DNA from: Rotaria socialis
Lineage: Eukaryota > Rotifera > Eurotatoria > Philodinida > Philodinidae
Direction of reading: 5' to 3'
Assembly (NCBI GenBank): GCA_905331475.1
Contig: CAJNYU010002277.1
Span: forward strand, 1-64,000
Length of the DNA stretch: 64,000 nucleotides
The notes under the pieces were generated by a model. That model was not told the origin of the DNA. It saw only the letters and a list, made by a program, of their open reading frames with translations, and searched no databases. The position numbers and the translations under genes are program-made. This document shows positions 23,851 through 35,090 of this stretch, piece by piece. Position 1 is the first letter of the stretch; every line of letters starts with the position of its first letter.

Positions 23851-26800
23851 ATGGCTACAGGTGATGAAGTACATGCACATCGTAGCCGAGTCTCTGACGT
23901 CGGTCAAGAGCCACTTAAAATGCTATTACCAATTCGTGGATACGATCGAGTCCCCTTGGTGACACTCGAAGAAGCCGTGGAACCACTCGTGCGAATCTTG
24001 CCTGAAATAAATGACTACGTTTATGTCGCTAAGCAACGATGCGATGAAGATCCAGCTGATGGTCTTAGTCAAGATGAATCAGCTGCCATCATGCTCTACT
24101 CTATGGAATGGATACCTCGAGAAGAATGTCTCTACTCTGTTCTCAACACCATTCTTCGGTCTGAAGATAGACGTAAACTAGAGCCTTGGTTTCTCTATTT
24201 GAAGCTTCTTCTAAGTGGACTCACTCGACTTCCATCGACTCGTCGATTTGTCTATCGAGGCGTCAAAATGGATTTAAGCAAGCAATATAAACCAGGAAAA
24301 GCAATTGTTTGGTGGGCTTTTTCTTCTTGTACATCAACAGTAGGGGTGCTGCAAAATGAAGATTTTTTAGGTCAGACAGGTGAAAGAACGATGTTTACTA
24401 TCGAATGTGACAGTGGTAAAGATATTAGTCGTCATTCTTATTTTCGATCTGAGGAGGAAATTCTGCTTCCTCCTGGTAGACAATTCGAAGTTGTTGCGTC
24501 TCTACAAACAGGACCCGATATTCATGTGATCCAATTGAAAGAGGTTACGCCTCCTATTGTGCTTCTGCAACCAGTATCATTGGCTTCCAATGCGACTAAG
24601 GCTACATCAGGTAAGTACAATCATTGTTTTCTACGCTAAAAGCAAAGAATTGATTGATTCCGAATTATGTTTTTGGAAAGAGAGAATTTATTTCCTCGGT
24701 CGATGATAGTTTGAACATAAGAAAATATTTTACGTCAATGAATAAGATGATGCAGTGTCATAGTAGCCTTTATCTCACCAGTTTCTAAATAGTTCATTGA
24801 ACAACTTCTATGTTTAATTATTTACATAAAAGAGATTGTTCATATGAACTGAGTTGCTGCATCGATTTTCATATGTGCTTATTTGTGACTGGGATCTTAC
24901 GAGTGCTATGATGCTCTATTATGCCACAATGAGTGAGCAATAACAAAGTCTAGAACTGTCGGAGACATTCGCTTAGTATTATTTGTATTCTTCACATTGT
25001 GAAAGTCTCGGTTAACTTGAGATAGAATCGAGTCACTGTATTCTGTAAAACTGTTCTCTTCTTTGTGAATAGAAGAAAAGTTTTCAATATGATGGATGCA
25101 CGAGAAAAATTCGATATTTGATTATTCCACAAAGTTCCAGAATGTTATCTTTCTTCATGCCGTTAATGACTCTGTTTTTGTACAGAAGTATCAAAAACAA
25201 ACAAACTCAAGGCGAACATTGACGACGTGAAGGCCAAAGTCGGCCAAATGAAGATTGTGACAGAACCCATGGCTGCAACGACAAAAAAATCTGGTAAGTC
25301 ATGGTTGACACTGCAGATTACAGTATTTGAATTGATTGTTGAGTGTGATTACTGGAATTTGAAACATTGAGCATCCGATATTAGTTAATCACAATCTGTT
25401 ATTTTATTCTACCGAGTTAAAAGACTGACTACAACTCATCATGTATTCTATAAGAGTTCGAAAGAGAACTATCGGACGCTGAAGACAATGTTGAGTAACA
25501 TGAATCATATAGATAATTGATCAAAGTGTCTCTTCAAGCATGACAACTAAACGTCCAGAACACTAAACCACAGAATGGTGGGATCTAATCTATTCAGCAA
25601 TTGTTTACAAATTAATTCAACAGTAGCATAAAGAAGTTCGAGCGATGAGGTTTCTATAATTTTCCCAAGTATATGTAATTTTTCGAGATGCACGATTACT
25701 TGATGACAAACACTGCTTTTGAAGAGATTTAATCGACACGATATTGATCAAAGACATGTGAGAGTTAAAATGATCGTTTCAGAAAAGAAGAATCAGTGGA
25801 AGAACAAACAGATATGAACTTGATATAAGCGCAAAATGGTCTCTTTCATATGTGCCTATAGAATATCTCGACATTCAAGAGAATAACGAGTCATTCTCTT
25901 TTTCAAACATGAGCTGATCTCAGATTTCACTGGGATATTGCATAGATTAGTCAACCAATTTTTACATTTTATGCTTGGTTTTTATTGTACAAATCAGGAA
26001 ATAGCTGTTAACTGAAAGAAATGGCGTTGATCTTGTTACAGAGAACTGATTCTGATAATAATACTTTTGTTTATCTCGTTTCAGATAAATCAAAGCCAAC
26101 TCAACCCAACTCAACTACACTAGTACTGAACCCTAAACCAAAGCCACAGCATTCAAGTATGTTTCTTCACATCCAAGAGCATTTTCTGACAATTCTGCAC
26201 ACAGTCACAGAACATGTCAATTTATTTTGGAAAGATGATGAGACATGTGCATTATTACATAGAATAATTTTTGCACGACATGAAACAGTGTTGAATATCA
26301 AACCAGTACATAATTGTCGAATATTTTAAGTGTTGAGTAGCGCATGAAACTAATGTCGATATTCACATAAATGAAAGTAGCAGTCCACTTGTATAGCTCT
26401 CCACAGAAGTAAATGAGCATTACGCACATGTTTGACAAGATTCATAGAAAACTTTCAAGAGCGGGAATCCGTTGTTCTGAAACCTTTAAAAAATCTACAA
26501 GACGCATAAACAATGTAACGAAAGTCACCGGTATTATCAGCTGGATGACCGGAAACATGGTATAATTCGAGAAAATTGCGTAAATCTTAAAATCGAAAGT
26601 TGCAGAATATCATGCAAACATCGACAATATTCTTTTATAGCTTCTCAAAAAAGTGCGGTAGAAAGCAGAAAATGCCTTAAAACTGCGCCAAAGATTCATG
26701 AAATTCTTTAAGGTTTAAAGATTCTATGTTGAAGCAAACAAAGCGTCATACCTATTTCAGTAGAATGCTCTAGAATTTATTGAGCCATATTACAATGGAA

Positions 26801-27714
26801 ATATTCTTTATTTTTCTGTTGTAGCTTTCATCCCGAATATTCCCTCAAATGCCAGATGGGAAAATAATGGAATCATCGTCGCTGGAGGAAATGGATCAGG
26901 TGATGCAGAGAATCAACTAGAGTATCCTTATGACTTGCACGTGGATGATGATCAAACTCTTTACATTAGTGACTACGGCAATAATCGTATTATGGAGTGG
27001 AAGGCTGGTTCGAAGAGCGGTCAAGTGGTTGCTGGTGGGCATGGCCGGGGAGCTCGAGATGATCAGCTGAATACGCCACGTGGTGTGATTTTGGACAACG
27101 AGATGGACGCTCTCATCATCTGTGATGCGGGAAACGGACGTGTGACAAGATGGTCTAGGCAAAATCGAACAAATGGAGAAACGATCATCAATAATGTCAA
27201 TTGTTGGGGTTTGATGATGGACAATCAGAGATTTCTCTACGTGACTGACCAAGTGGCAGTTCGACGATATGACACGGAAGAAAAGAATGGTATAGTAGTG
27301 GCGGGTGAAAATAGTGGTGGTGACGGTCTCAATCAACTCGACAGACCTGACCTAATCTTTGTTGATCGAGATTATTCTATCTACGTCTCGGAATATTGCA
27401 ATCATCGTGTAATGAAATGGGCGAAAGGTGCAAAAGAAGGCATTATTGTGGCGGGTGGTCGAGGCGAAGGCAATGCTTTAACACAACTATCGAACCCTAC
27501 AGGAGTGTTCGTCGATCAGTTGGAGACAGTCTATGTGGTAGACTTTGGTAATAATAGAGTGATGCGATGGTGCAAAGGAGCAACACAGGGAAGCATCATC
27601 ATCGGAGGAAAGCATTTGTGTGGCCCTAGAGGCTTGTCATTCGATCACTATGGTAATATGTATGTTGTCGATTGTTGTAATTATCGAGTTCTAAGATTTT
27701 CAATTGAAAAGTGA
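23851..27714 (+). CDS. Arginine-type ADP-ribosyltransferase fused to an NHL-repeat propeller, 609 aa
   Basis: Four exons: 23851-24610, 25186-25293, 26085-26156, 26825-27714 (1830 nt, every junction in phase 1). Residues about 90-235 form an ART domain of the R-S-ExE class: VYRG (R136), SSCTST, and SEEE, with the catalytic pair E201-x-E203. Such enzymes move ADP-ribose from NAD+ to protein arginine. A basic, Lys/Pro/Thr-rich linker of about 60 residues is encoded by two small exons. Residues about 320-609 carry roughly six NHL blades, each with the GNNR(V/I)(M/E)(E/R)W-like turn and G-rich GG(N/H/R)G loops; such propellers usually bind protein or RNA. There is no signal peptide or membrane segment. 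Introns of 534-791 nt are ten times longer than in neighbouring genes, which suggests a different origin or assembly by exon shuffling. Confidence 0.85.
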
Positions 27715-29004
27715 CTGTAAAACATTGTTTGTTTTTATGCGTAACAAGCAGTGAATATTGTTTCGATTTGTTTTCGTGTAATTAAAAAAATTGCTTGTTC
27801 AAAGCAACTACAGCATCGAATTCATGATATTATTGCGCGTGAATTATGATTTTATCATAGTTAATAAATCCTCAATGAAGAGCAGTGATAGCAACTTCTA
27901 AAAGAATTAATTTCAACAACTGTTGATTTCTATGCTTCTCTTTAATATAGATTTATACATGTACCTATTTCCGGGTCTTTCGTCAGAAATTGTCGCAAAC
28001 AAGGTAATGTGGATTATGTATATACTAAGACAATACTCAAGCCTGTCTCAAAGAAGATAACGAAATGTTGATTAGAGATAAATGTTATCCAAAAACGATC
28101 GGTACTCTTAATTAATGAGGCTGTTCGTAAAATTCAGCGATGAGTGAACCAATTGTTAATCAATTGGAGCTATTTCATTGAAAGGGCATTGATATTATAT
28201 GTGTTTGTATCGCTGAATATGAAGAGTGTCCGATCATGACAGCTCTATTAACTTTAATGGATCATAGAATACACGACCAAAAAGAAAGTTGTTTAACAGT
28301 TATAAGTTTACTAATTAGTAGTCACAATAAGAAGATTGCCCCTGATGATCGATGAAAAATAATTTTTTTTATCGTAATTCTATGTTATTATGATGATCAG
28401 TAACACTGTTACAGACGACACTCATTTCTCTTACAAGGTAATACAATAATTCTTTCGTTTTAGACAGGTCTATCACAAATATAGCAAGATATCGGTAGTT
28501 ATACATAAATTCAATAGTTATCTACTCATATGGACATTATGTAATGAATATCTTTTATTAAGTACATAAGATTCAAAAAGTCAAGACTGGAATCGAAAAC
28601 AATCGAGCTTTCCCTCTGATCAAGGCGGTAACGTAAATGATTTTTTCTTCTAGCAGCGCTTGACATTGTGTATTTAACATTATTCAAATACAAAGAGAAT
28701 CAGCAGCGTTAACTAAAGCTTTTATTAAAATAACAGATTACTGTTTTTCGTATGATAATTTCCAGTTAGAATCTCAAGGTTGTTCAAAATCAGATTTCAG
28801 AATTTTTTCAAAAGTAGTAATTGTTTCATCCTATTTATAACAAAAGAGTTTCATGAAAGACAACTCTACCAATCATCTAAGTATTGGAATTCCATCCAAA
28901 TAAATATTCAATTTTATGTTATGTAAAAAGATGTGTTAAATACTAGCGGAAAAAATCCCCAAGAGATGTATTACACGGATAGATCGTAGTCAAATACAGT
29001 TATG
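27715..29004. other. Intergenic region left of the palindrome
   Basis: AT-rich, with no gene, RNA or repeat that I can support. Sequence similarity to the right arm of the large palindrome begins near 28985. Confidence 0.45.
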
Positions 29005-29015
29005 CATTTCTTTAG

Positions 29016-29290
29016 AATCCCGGCAAGATGCTCCTCGGATAGTTGCTCCCCGGACTTTTGCTCTGCAGTGACGCTTCCTCCCGGTACTTGGTCCCTAACT
29101 GTATTTAACTAAAATGTTAATCCGCACGAGATTCAGATATAAATTTATTTATTTGAGAGTGTGGGTGTATCGGTGTGAGTGTGCCAGTGCAAGTATGGGG
29201 AAATGGTTATCATCTTCACTCACCCACACCCACACCCTCAAGGAGCAAAAGTCTGGGAAGCAACTATCCGGGGAGCATCTTGCCGTTTAC
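29016..29290. mobile_element. 275-bp hairpin element with 11-bp target duplication and an empty site in the other arm
   Basis: CATTTCTTTAG occurs on both sides (29005-29015 and 29291-29301). The element ends are inverted repeats of about 55 bp (GGCAAGATGCTCC... / ...GGAGCATCTTGCC). A telomere-like hairpin (GTGTGGGTG / CACCCACACCC) sits in its middle. The homologous place in the opposite palindrome arm (about 39162-39180) has a single CTAAAGAAATG with continuous flanks, i.e. an unoccupied site. Confidence 0.8.
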
Positions 29291-29492
29291 CATTTCTTTA
29301 GCTTTGTTTAAGTACGTAGTGCTAAAATGCATTAATTTTTTATCACCGAATATATAAATAGTTCAGGGCATATATTAAAAGTTCAAGAAGAAGTAGAATC
29401 TTGTTTAGTCAAGAAAAAATATATGAGCATAGGTGCACATTGGCCGATATTTTCTGTTCAACTTTTAAACTAGTATGATCCTTGGAAAATTG

Positions 29493-29968
29493 TTATTCAG
29501 TGTTTGCATTAGTATCTGGCACATTTTGATGATCGAGCTCTTTTTTCATTTGAAGTAAAGCACAGGCACATAAGCACAAGCATGATGCCAAACAATCTCC
29601 CAATAATGAACCCTATATAGTGATAAGAAAATAACGTTTTCATCGAAATTTTTAAAGCAACTTAGATAAACTTACTTTAATGCCATACGCCATTCGAATC
29701 TTAGTTCGCAATGATTGCGTCGAGCCAGGAAGTAAGCACGAACAAAAATGTTCACCTGCACGTGCATGTAAAAGACCTTCACAGATACAACAACAACAGC
29801 AGTAAAGAATACCTGAAAAATATTATGAAGTCAATCTTCAAACAGACCTCACTACTATCATAGTTACCATCTGCAACTGGACTAAACGAATCAAGAAAGT
29901 CAGTGTTCCATTGGGCATTACATGGCTTGAGCTCCTTGTCAGTAGTTGGCTGAGTAGTAATAGTGGTA
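29493..29968 (-). CDS. PLAC8-family Cys-rich protein, copy 1 (5' exon not found)
   Basis: Three exons can be read: 29968-29868, 29812-29676, 29612-29493, giving about 119 residues to the stop. The core has the PLAC8/cornifelin pattern: a Cys run ILYCCCCCICEGLL, then IRMAYGIKGS, a second Cys-rich strip (GDCLASCLCLCACALL) and the conserved Q-x-x-x-EL end (LLQMKKEL). The exon starting at 29968 needs two bases from an upstream exon that I could not place with confidence. Reading through the presumed intron would give a hydrophobic leader. PLAC8 proteins are small membrane-associated proteins, some implicated in cell size or metal resistance. The copy at 38501-38970 is in inverted orientation. Confidence 0.65.
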
Positions 29969-30205
29969 CTACAATGAAAACAATGTAAAGGATAAGATGT
30001 ATATATGCAAGCATGGTGCAATCTCCGAAGATTGATATAGACGTAAAAATTTGTAAAAAATGATGAAAAGATTTGCTTTTTTGAAGTTTAAAAAACTTAT
30101 TAGTTGTGAATAAAGACTGAATTACAATTTTTTTCAAGTTTAAAACCTTGAAAGTCGTAAACGTTTCCTATTATTACATCGTTGCTATACTCCTCCGGCT
30201 CACCC

Positions 30206-31184
30206 AGTACTGCAACCGGTACCGGCAACCGGCCGGTCCGATCCGGTTGAAACGACTTTTTCAGAACGCTCTCGGTCAATAATATTTTTCTTATTTTGTC
30301 TGCTTTTTTTGACAACTTTGGTGCAAAAAGCAAGTCATAATTATTTTTCTCATGCAAAACAAGGTTCACTGAAAGTTCTCGTACCGTCTACGAACTAAAT
30401 TCTCCCATTTCGCTAGTCTGAATTCGGTTTTAGGAAGTCTATATGTGATAAATGTAGCCGATAGACTCTAAAGCTAAACTATGGGTTAACGAGTAGTAAA
30501 TTTGAAATATCGCTAGCCTGTTCTCTTTCAGCGGTATGCTTAATTCGTAATGCTCACGTTCAGATACTAAACTATTATTTCGTTGATCATATGCATGAAC
30601 TATGCTTAATGGAACAGAAGAAATTTTGACTAATTTTCGATATCGAAACGTCTTTTTTTGTGACCAGGAGCGCGTTTAGAGGAAGACTTTCAATGACTTC
30701 TGAAACGCTCGAGTAATTTTCTATTTGCTAATTCGCATAATCTATCACTTATGCAGATGAACACACGTTAGGAATGTATCTTACCTTGTTCCTCAGCTTA
30801 GTCTTGTAAAGTCACTGCTATGATTCAGTACACTGTAAAAAAAAAGAGTAGAATAATAAACCCTTGTCCTTTCTACAAATCATGCTAAACCCTTGAAGGG
30901 TTTATGACAACGCCATAAACCCTTAAAGGGTTTATGAAACGAAGGGTATATNAAGAAACTTTTCACATACGGTAAAAGGGTTTAGTCTACGTTGCACTTT
31001 CATAAACCCTTAAAGGGTTTATTATTCTACCCTTTTTTTTTACAGTGTAGAAGTTATGACTCACTGGTAACGAGAAAATTTGCTTGATGGCTCATGTCAG
31101 TCGATTGGCCGGTCCGGTCCAGTCGGCTTGAGTCCGACCGTGCACCGGCCCGGTGAAGAAAAAACCTGACCGGTTGCATCTTTA
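30206..31184. mobile_element. 979-bp TIR element with 9-bp direct repeats (Mutator-like size)
   Basis: GGCTCACCC flanks the element at 30197-30205 and 31185-31193. The ends share an inverted TGCAACCGGT and are rich in CCGGT/ACCGG palindromes. A 9-bp duplication is typical of Mutator-like elements. No transposase is encoded. A second, TA-flanked MITE is nested inside at 30831-31047. Confidence 0.65.
30831..31047. mobile_element. 217-bp MITE with ~35-bp TIRs and TA duplication (Tc1/mariner-like)
   Basis: It starts CACTGTAAAAAAAAAGAGTA and ends with the reverse complement. Both ends continue into GAATAATAAACCCTT / AAGGGTTTATTATTC. TA dinucleotides flank it (30829-30830, 31048-31049). Inner CCCTTNAAGGGTTTAT motifs repeat. 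One ambiguous base lies at 30952. Confidence 0.8.
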
Positions 31185-31466
31185 GGCTCACCCACTCCCA
31201 ATCGAGTCATGCTTTTATATCTATCTCAATCATATCAATCTGAAGCCGGAACCGGAATACATTTGATAACTCGCATTCAGCAGAGAATTATATAATTAAC
31301 CTGAGGTTAAATATATAGAGATGAGAAAAAAAGCAATATGTAATATCATCTTGAGATTTTTATATAACTTCCATATGCGAAAATTTCTATTAAAATTGTG
31401 TATTTTGTTGTTGTAGCACTTTATTTGACATCTATCCTACATTACATATTAGCTCGTCCACAAAAA

Positions 31467-32305
31467 CCACGACTGATTTCAGTATAGGGTGGTCAATCGA
31501 CGATCGTCAAATCGATTCATTTCCATATGAGTTTATAGAGGCAAGTGTTTGATTGATTGATACGCAAGGCGTTTCAAAAAATCTTTCATCGTTCCTGAGA
31601 TATAAAACTTTTTTTTAAGACCACTCTCATCAAAAATTTATCTTTTTTGTTACCTTTTGTAAATCTAATATCTCGTTCAGGACGCAAAAAGCTGGGCTGA
31701 TATTTATACCAGAGCTCTATGATAGTTAAAAGTATCTTTTATAAAAGAAACGCGACTTACCTGGTGGAAACATAAGAAAGTCGGGCCCAGCCACAAAGTA
31801 TGCCACATTCTCCCCATTTTCACGATTTTGCACATAATAAAATCTCATCAACAGATTATGCTAAAATGCTGATATTTCTGTTATAGTAAGATCTTATTAA
31901 GTACTAACTTTGGTAAAATTTTCTGTTATCTAGCTAGTTCCAATCAGTCAGAAGACCTGACACAAAAGAGCGCTTTTCACAAAAAATGCCACTTTTGCAG
32001 TGAGCTCTCTAGTGCCAAAGCAACTAGATAGAAAAGTGGGTACTACAATGACCTACAAGAAGGATAGCAAAACTCAATCGTAATTCTTTAAAATTTGTAT
32101 CTCAAGCAGCCATAAATATACAAGTGATCTCTCGTCGTGCCACATATTACATTCATGTACACTACCATATGCCTGCTAGTGTACAAAGATCTTGAGGGTG
32201 TGTGAGTGGGACTCTTTATTGCAACATCCATACCCAACGCACAAGCACACTCATAATCGATTCGACGATCATCGATTGAGCACCCTATACTGAAATCAGT
32301 CGTGG
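31467..32305. mobile_element. 839-bp TIR element, non-coding
   Basis: The ends are inverted repeats of about 45 bp with few mismatches: CCACGACTGATTTCAGTATA at the left and its complement TATACTGAAATCAGTCGTGG at the right, continuing through AGGGTG(G/C)TCAATCGA. Near the right end is a telomere-like block (about 32190-32255). No ORF of note and no clear target duplication. Confidence 0.7.
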
Positions 32306-32590
32306 CTTACGTGAACTGGCTCATATAGAATAACTTTTAAGATTCAAGTAAAAATGGTTAGCGTAATTTCTTTAACTACATAAAATGAAAACATCTCTCT
32401 GAAATTGTATTCAAAGATTGATTAAACGATGAATGAGATTCTTACGTGATTAGGTTGAGATTTAGCGCCATATTTGAGGTTTCGAAGTATTATCTAGAAC
32501 TTTTATTTTGGAATACGCGTAATAGCAATTTTCTTTGTAAGGTGCTTTGTAAAATCGACAATCGTATTATATAAATCTAAAATAAAAGTA

Positions 32591-32803
32591 TTAATCTGTG
32601 AAGATGTCCATTTGGGCAAGCTCACAAGTTCTCGCAACAAAGAAACTGAGAGTAGGTTTCTGTCTGAGTTTTATAGGTACCAATGGAATTTTGAGTAATA
32701 GCGAGCCAAATTTCATGGGAAGAGAGAGGACAGCAGCTCTCTTCCATAATCTCTTTTTATGATGGAGATCACAGAAAGCTGTCGATACTCTTGTTACATT
32801 CAT
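32591..32803 (-). CDS. Conserved 70-codon ORF, palindrome copy 1
   Basis: This ORF begins MNVTRVSTAFCDLHHKKR and is repeated intact at 37239-37451 with eight nucleotide differences (five change the residue, three are silent). It is basic, has no signal peptide and no recognised domain. The pattern of changes does not show strong protein constraint, so it may be an exon of a larger gene or just a conserved repeat segment. Confidence 0.3.
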   Translation of the reverse strand: MNVTRVSTAFCDLHHKKRLWKRAAVLSLPMKFGSLLLKIPLVPIKLRQKPTLSFFVARTCELAQMDIFTD

Positions 32804-33756
32804 TTTACTATTATACTGAACTGTTCAAAAAAAATACTGTTAGTAGAATAGTTTTAGGATCAAAATGTGAAACAAGACACGCCTGACAATTTCGGTCTAA
32901 AAAAATGTTTTAGTTAGAATGTTACTAAATTGGTATAGTATTGTGCTTCAAAAGGCTGGTATATGGCGCTATGTGATCTGAAAGAGAACATATTATAGCG
33001 GTCTATGACTGTAGAAAAATTTGTCTACTGCGACCTGTGGTCGTAATACCTAGATATGTAACGGTCTATTATGCATTGTAAAAAAATTCGTTAATAACGG
33101 ACCCGTTTATTTCTGGAAAACCTTGCTATATCTTAGAAGGATTTATGCCCGTGTGTTAAACTTTTAAGGAATTCTTGTGTCAAAGTGACTGTTGAGAAAA
33201 TGTTTATTGATATACTCTTTTCCTAACAGAGAATTTTATTCTGCTACCAAGGGTTTATTGTTGTGCCTTTACTGAACAGAGTATTCTATTCTGCGATTAG
33301 TTGTGCAGCATTCTAATTTTGATTGAAAGGAGTATTTTCCCGTCGTTGAAGGGTTTTCTATTGTGCATTTTTCAGAAAAAGGGTCCTTTTATTGTTCAAT
33401 CAACGGTTGATGATTCTAATATTTCATGGAAAAGTAATTTTATTCCACGCGTAATACTATTATGCCAACGAGCACTAATTGACAAACATTATTTTTGAAT
33501 GATACAACTATGAGACGTGCAGATCGGTGTGTACACAAAGAATAGATGTGCTCCCATTAATACTTTATTGCAAATGCCATGTAGCATGTTTCTTTCATTT
33601 CTGTTTGTCTCATTTTTAATGCTGTTACATTATACTCTCGTATCCACTATTCTTTTCGATCGCTGTCTTTTTCACTATCATGCTACGTTCCCACTGAGAG
33701 CATTCTCTCTACACGAAATAGAAAGAGAACAATACGAGATGATACGACCTTACCTT
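32804..33756. other. Left-arm segment not shared with the right arm
   Basis: AT-rich. It includes fragments resembling the CCCTT-AAGGG MITE interior (about 33100-33400, ATTCTATTCTGC and AAGGGTTTATTG motifs). No supported gene. Confidence 0.4.
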
Positions 33757-35047
33757 AGTGTCAGCCCAATTTGATCTCGAATATAAATGGAGAAAAGGAA
33801 AAGAAAAACTACGTGATAAACCGAGGAATAGATTTAGTTTTGGTTTAACGTTCCGATATATGCGACACATAAACCCATATATACCCCTAAAACCAAGCGC
33901 ACACTTCAAGGTACACAATACAGACAGCACTCCCGGTTATCCTTTCGAGCTATCGTTTGGAGGTATCCTGCCAAGAATTCTTTTTGGGTACCCTTTCGAG
34001 GGCCGTTTCTCGGCACTGTTCCGAGAACCCTTACTCGGTACCCTTGCCAGTTATCCATTACCCGCATTTGAGGCCCCCTCACCATCACTTGCACCCACTC
34101 CATCTTAAACTAAATCTAAAACTAAATTTATTTCTATCACTTTTTTCGAATTGATACCGTGCAGTTGGGTGTCCATTAGTATTCGAATTCGAAGTAGGCA
34201 TCCGATGGATTGGCATGCAAGCTGATCGTCTAGATTCCGATACTTTATGCATTCATTTATCTTCTATTCTATTTAGAAATCCTACGAAGATCCTTGCAAG
34301 AAATGAGAAGAAATCGCTGCGAAATCTTAGATTGATTCCAGAAAGATCTTGTCAAGAAAGTTGATGACGTCTTGAATGAAACCGAGTCGAATCCTAAAAG
34401 TTAATATTAGGAATCCATTACTTTTTAGTTTTAGACTATTAAAATCGTGTCAGGATCTTGCGGTTACCTCATGAAATGCCTAATTCGAATTCGAATATTA
34501 ATGGACACCCAACTACATGGTATCAATTCAAAAAATAGTGATAAAAATAAATTTAGTTTTAGATTATAGTTTAAGGTACGAGTGATGGTGGTGGGGTCTC
34601 AATTGCGGGTGTGGGTAAGGGGTAATTGGAAGGGATAGTTATAACGAATACGTGGAAGAGGTACGTGGAAGGGGTAGCTGGAAAGGATATTGAGAAAGGA
34701 CCTTGAAAGCGTACCAGGAGGGGACCATAGGAAGGATTTCCAGAAATGACCCTCGAAACAGTACCTAGAAACGACCCTCGAAAGGTATCCAGAAGGGATC
34801 CTTAGAAAGGTAACCCAAAAGGTCTTTTGGAAGGGTACCTCCACACGGTAGCTAGAAAGGGTAACCAGGAGTGTTGTCTTTATTGTGTACCTTGCAGTGT
34901 GCGCTTGGTTTTAGGGGTATATATGGGTTTATATGTCGCATATATCGGAAAGTTAAACTAAAACTAAATATATTCCTAGATTTATCACGTAGGTTTTCTT
35001 TTCCTTTTCTCCATTTATATTCGAGGTCGAATTGGGCTGGCACTCGA
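33757..35047. mobile_element. Central foldback element with ~450-570-bp inverted arms
   Basis: The left arm 33757-34205 and right arm 34477-35047 are inverted copies, beginning TG(T/C)CAGCCCAATT and ending near TTGGGTGTCCATTA...ATTCGAATTCGAA. Both arms contain the same 60-codon frame fragment (AQFDLEYKWRKGKE), probably chance read-through of the repeat. The right arm is longer owing to an expanded GGAAGG/GGTACC-like degenerate minisatellite (34600-34870). The loop is about 270 bp. Confidence 0.7.
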
Positions 35048-35090
35048 ATACTTCGACACTCCTTTCAGATCGTGTTTTACACAACTTAAT

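Noticed and set aside
26917-27336. 139-codon minus-strand ORF
   Set aside because: It is antisense to the NHL propeller exon, whose plus-strand frame is clearly coding.
33758-34108. 116-codon ORF beginning MSAQFDLEYKW as a gene
   Set aside because: It lies wholly within the arm of the central foldback and its mirror copy is truncated. Openness is explained by the repeat.
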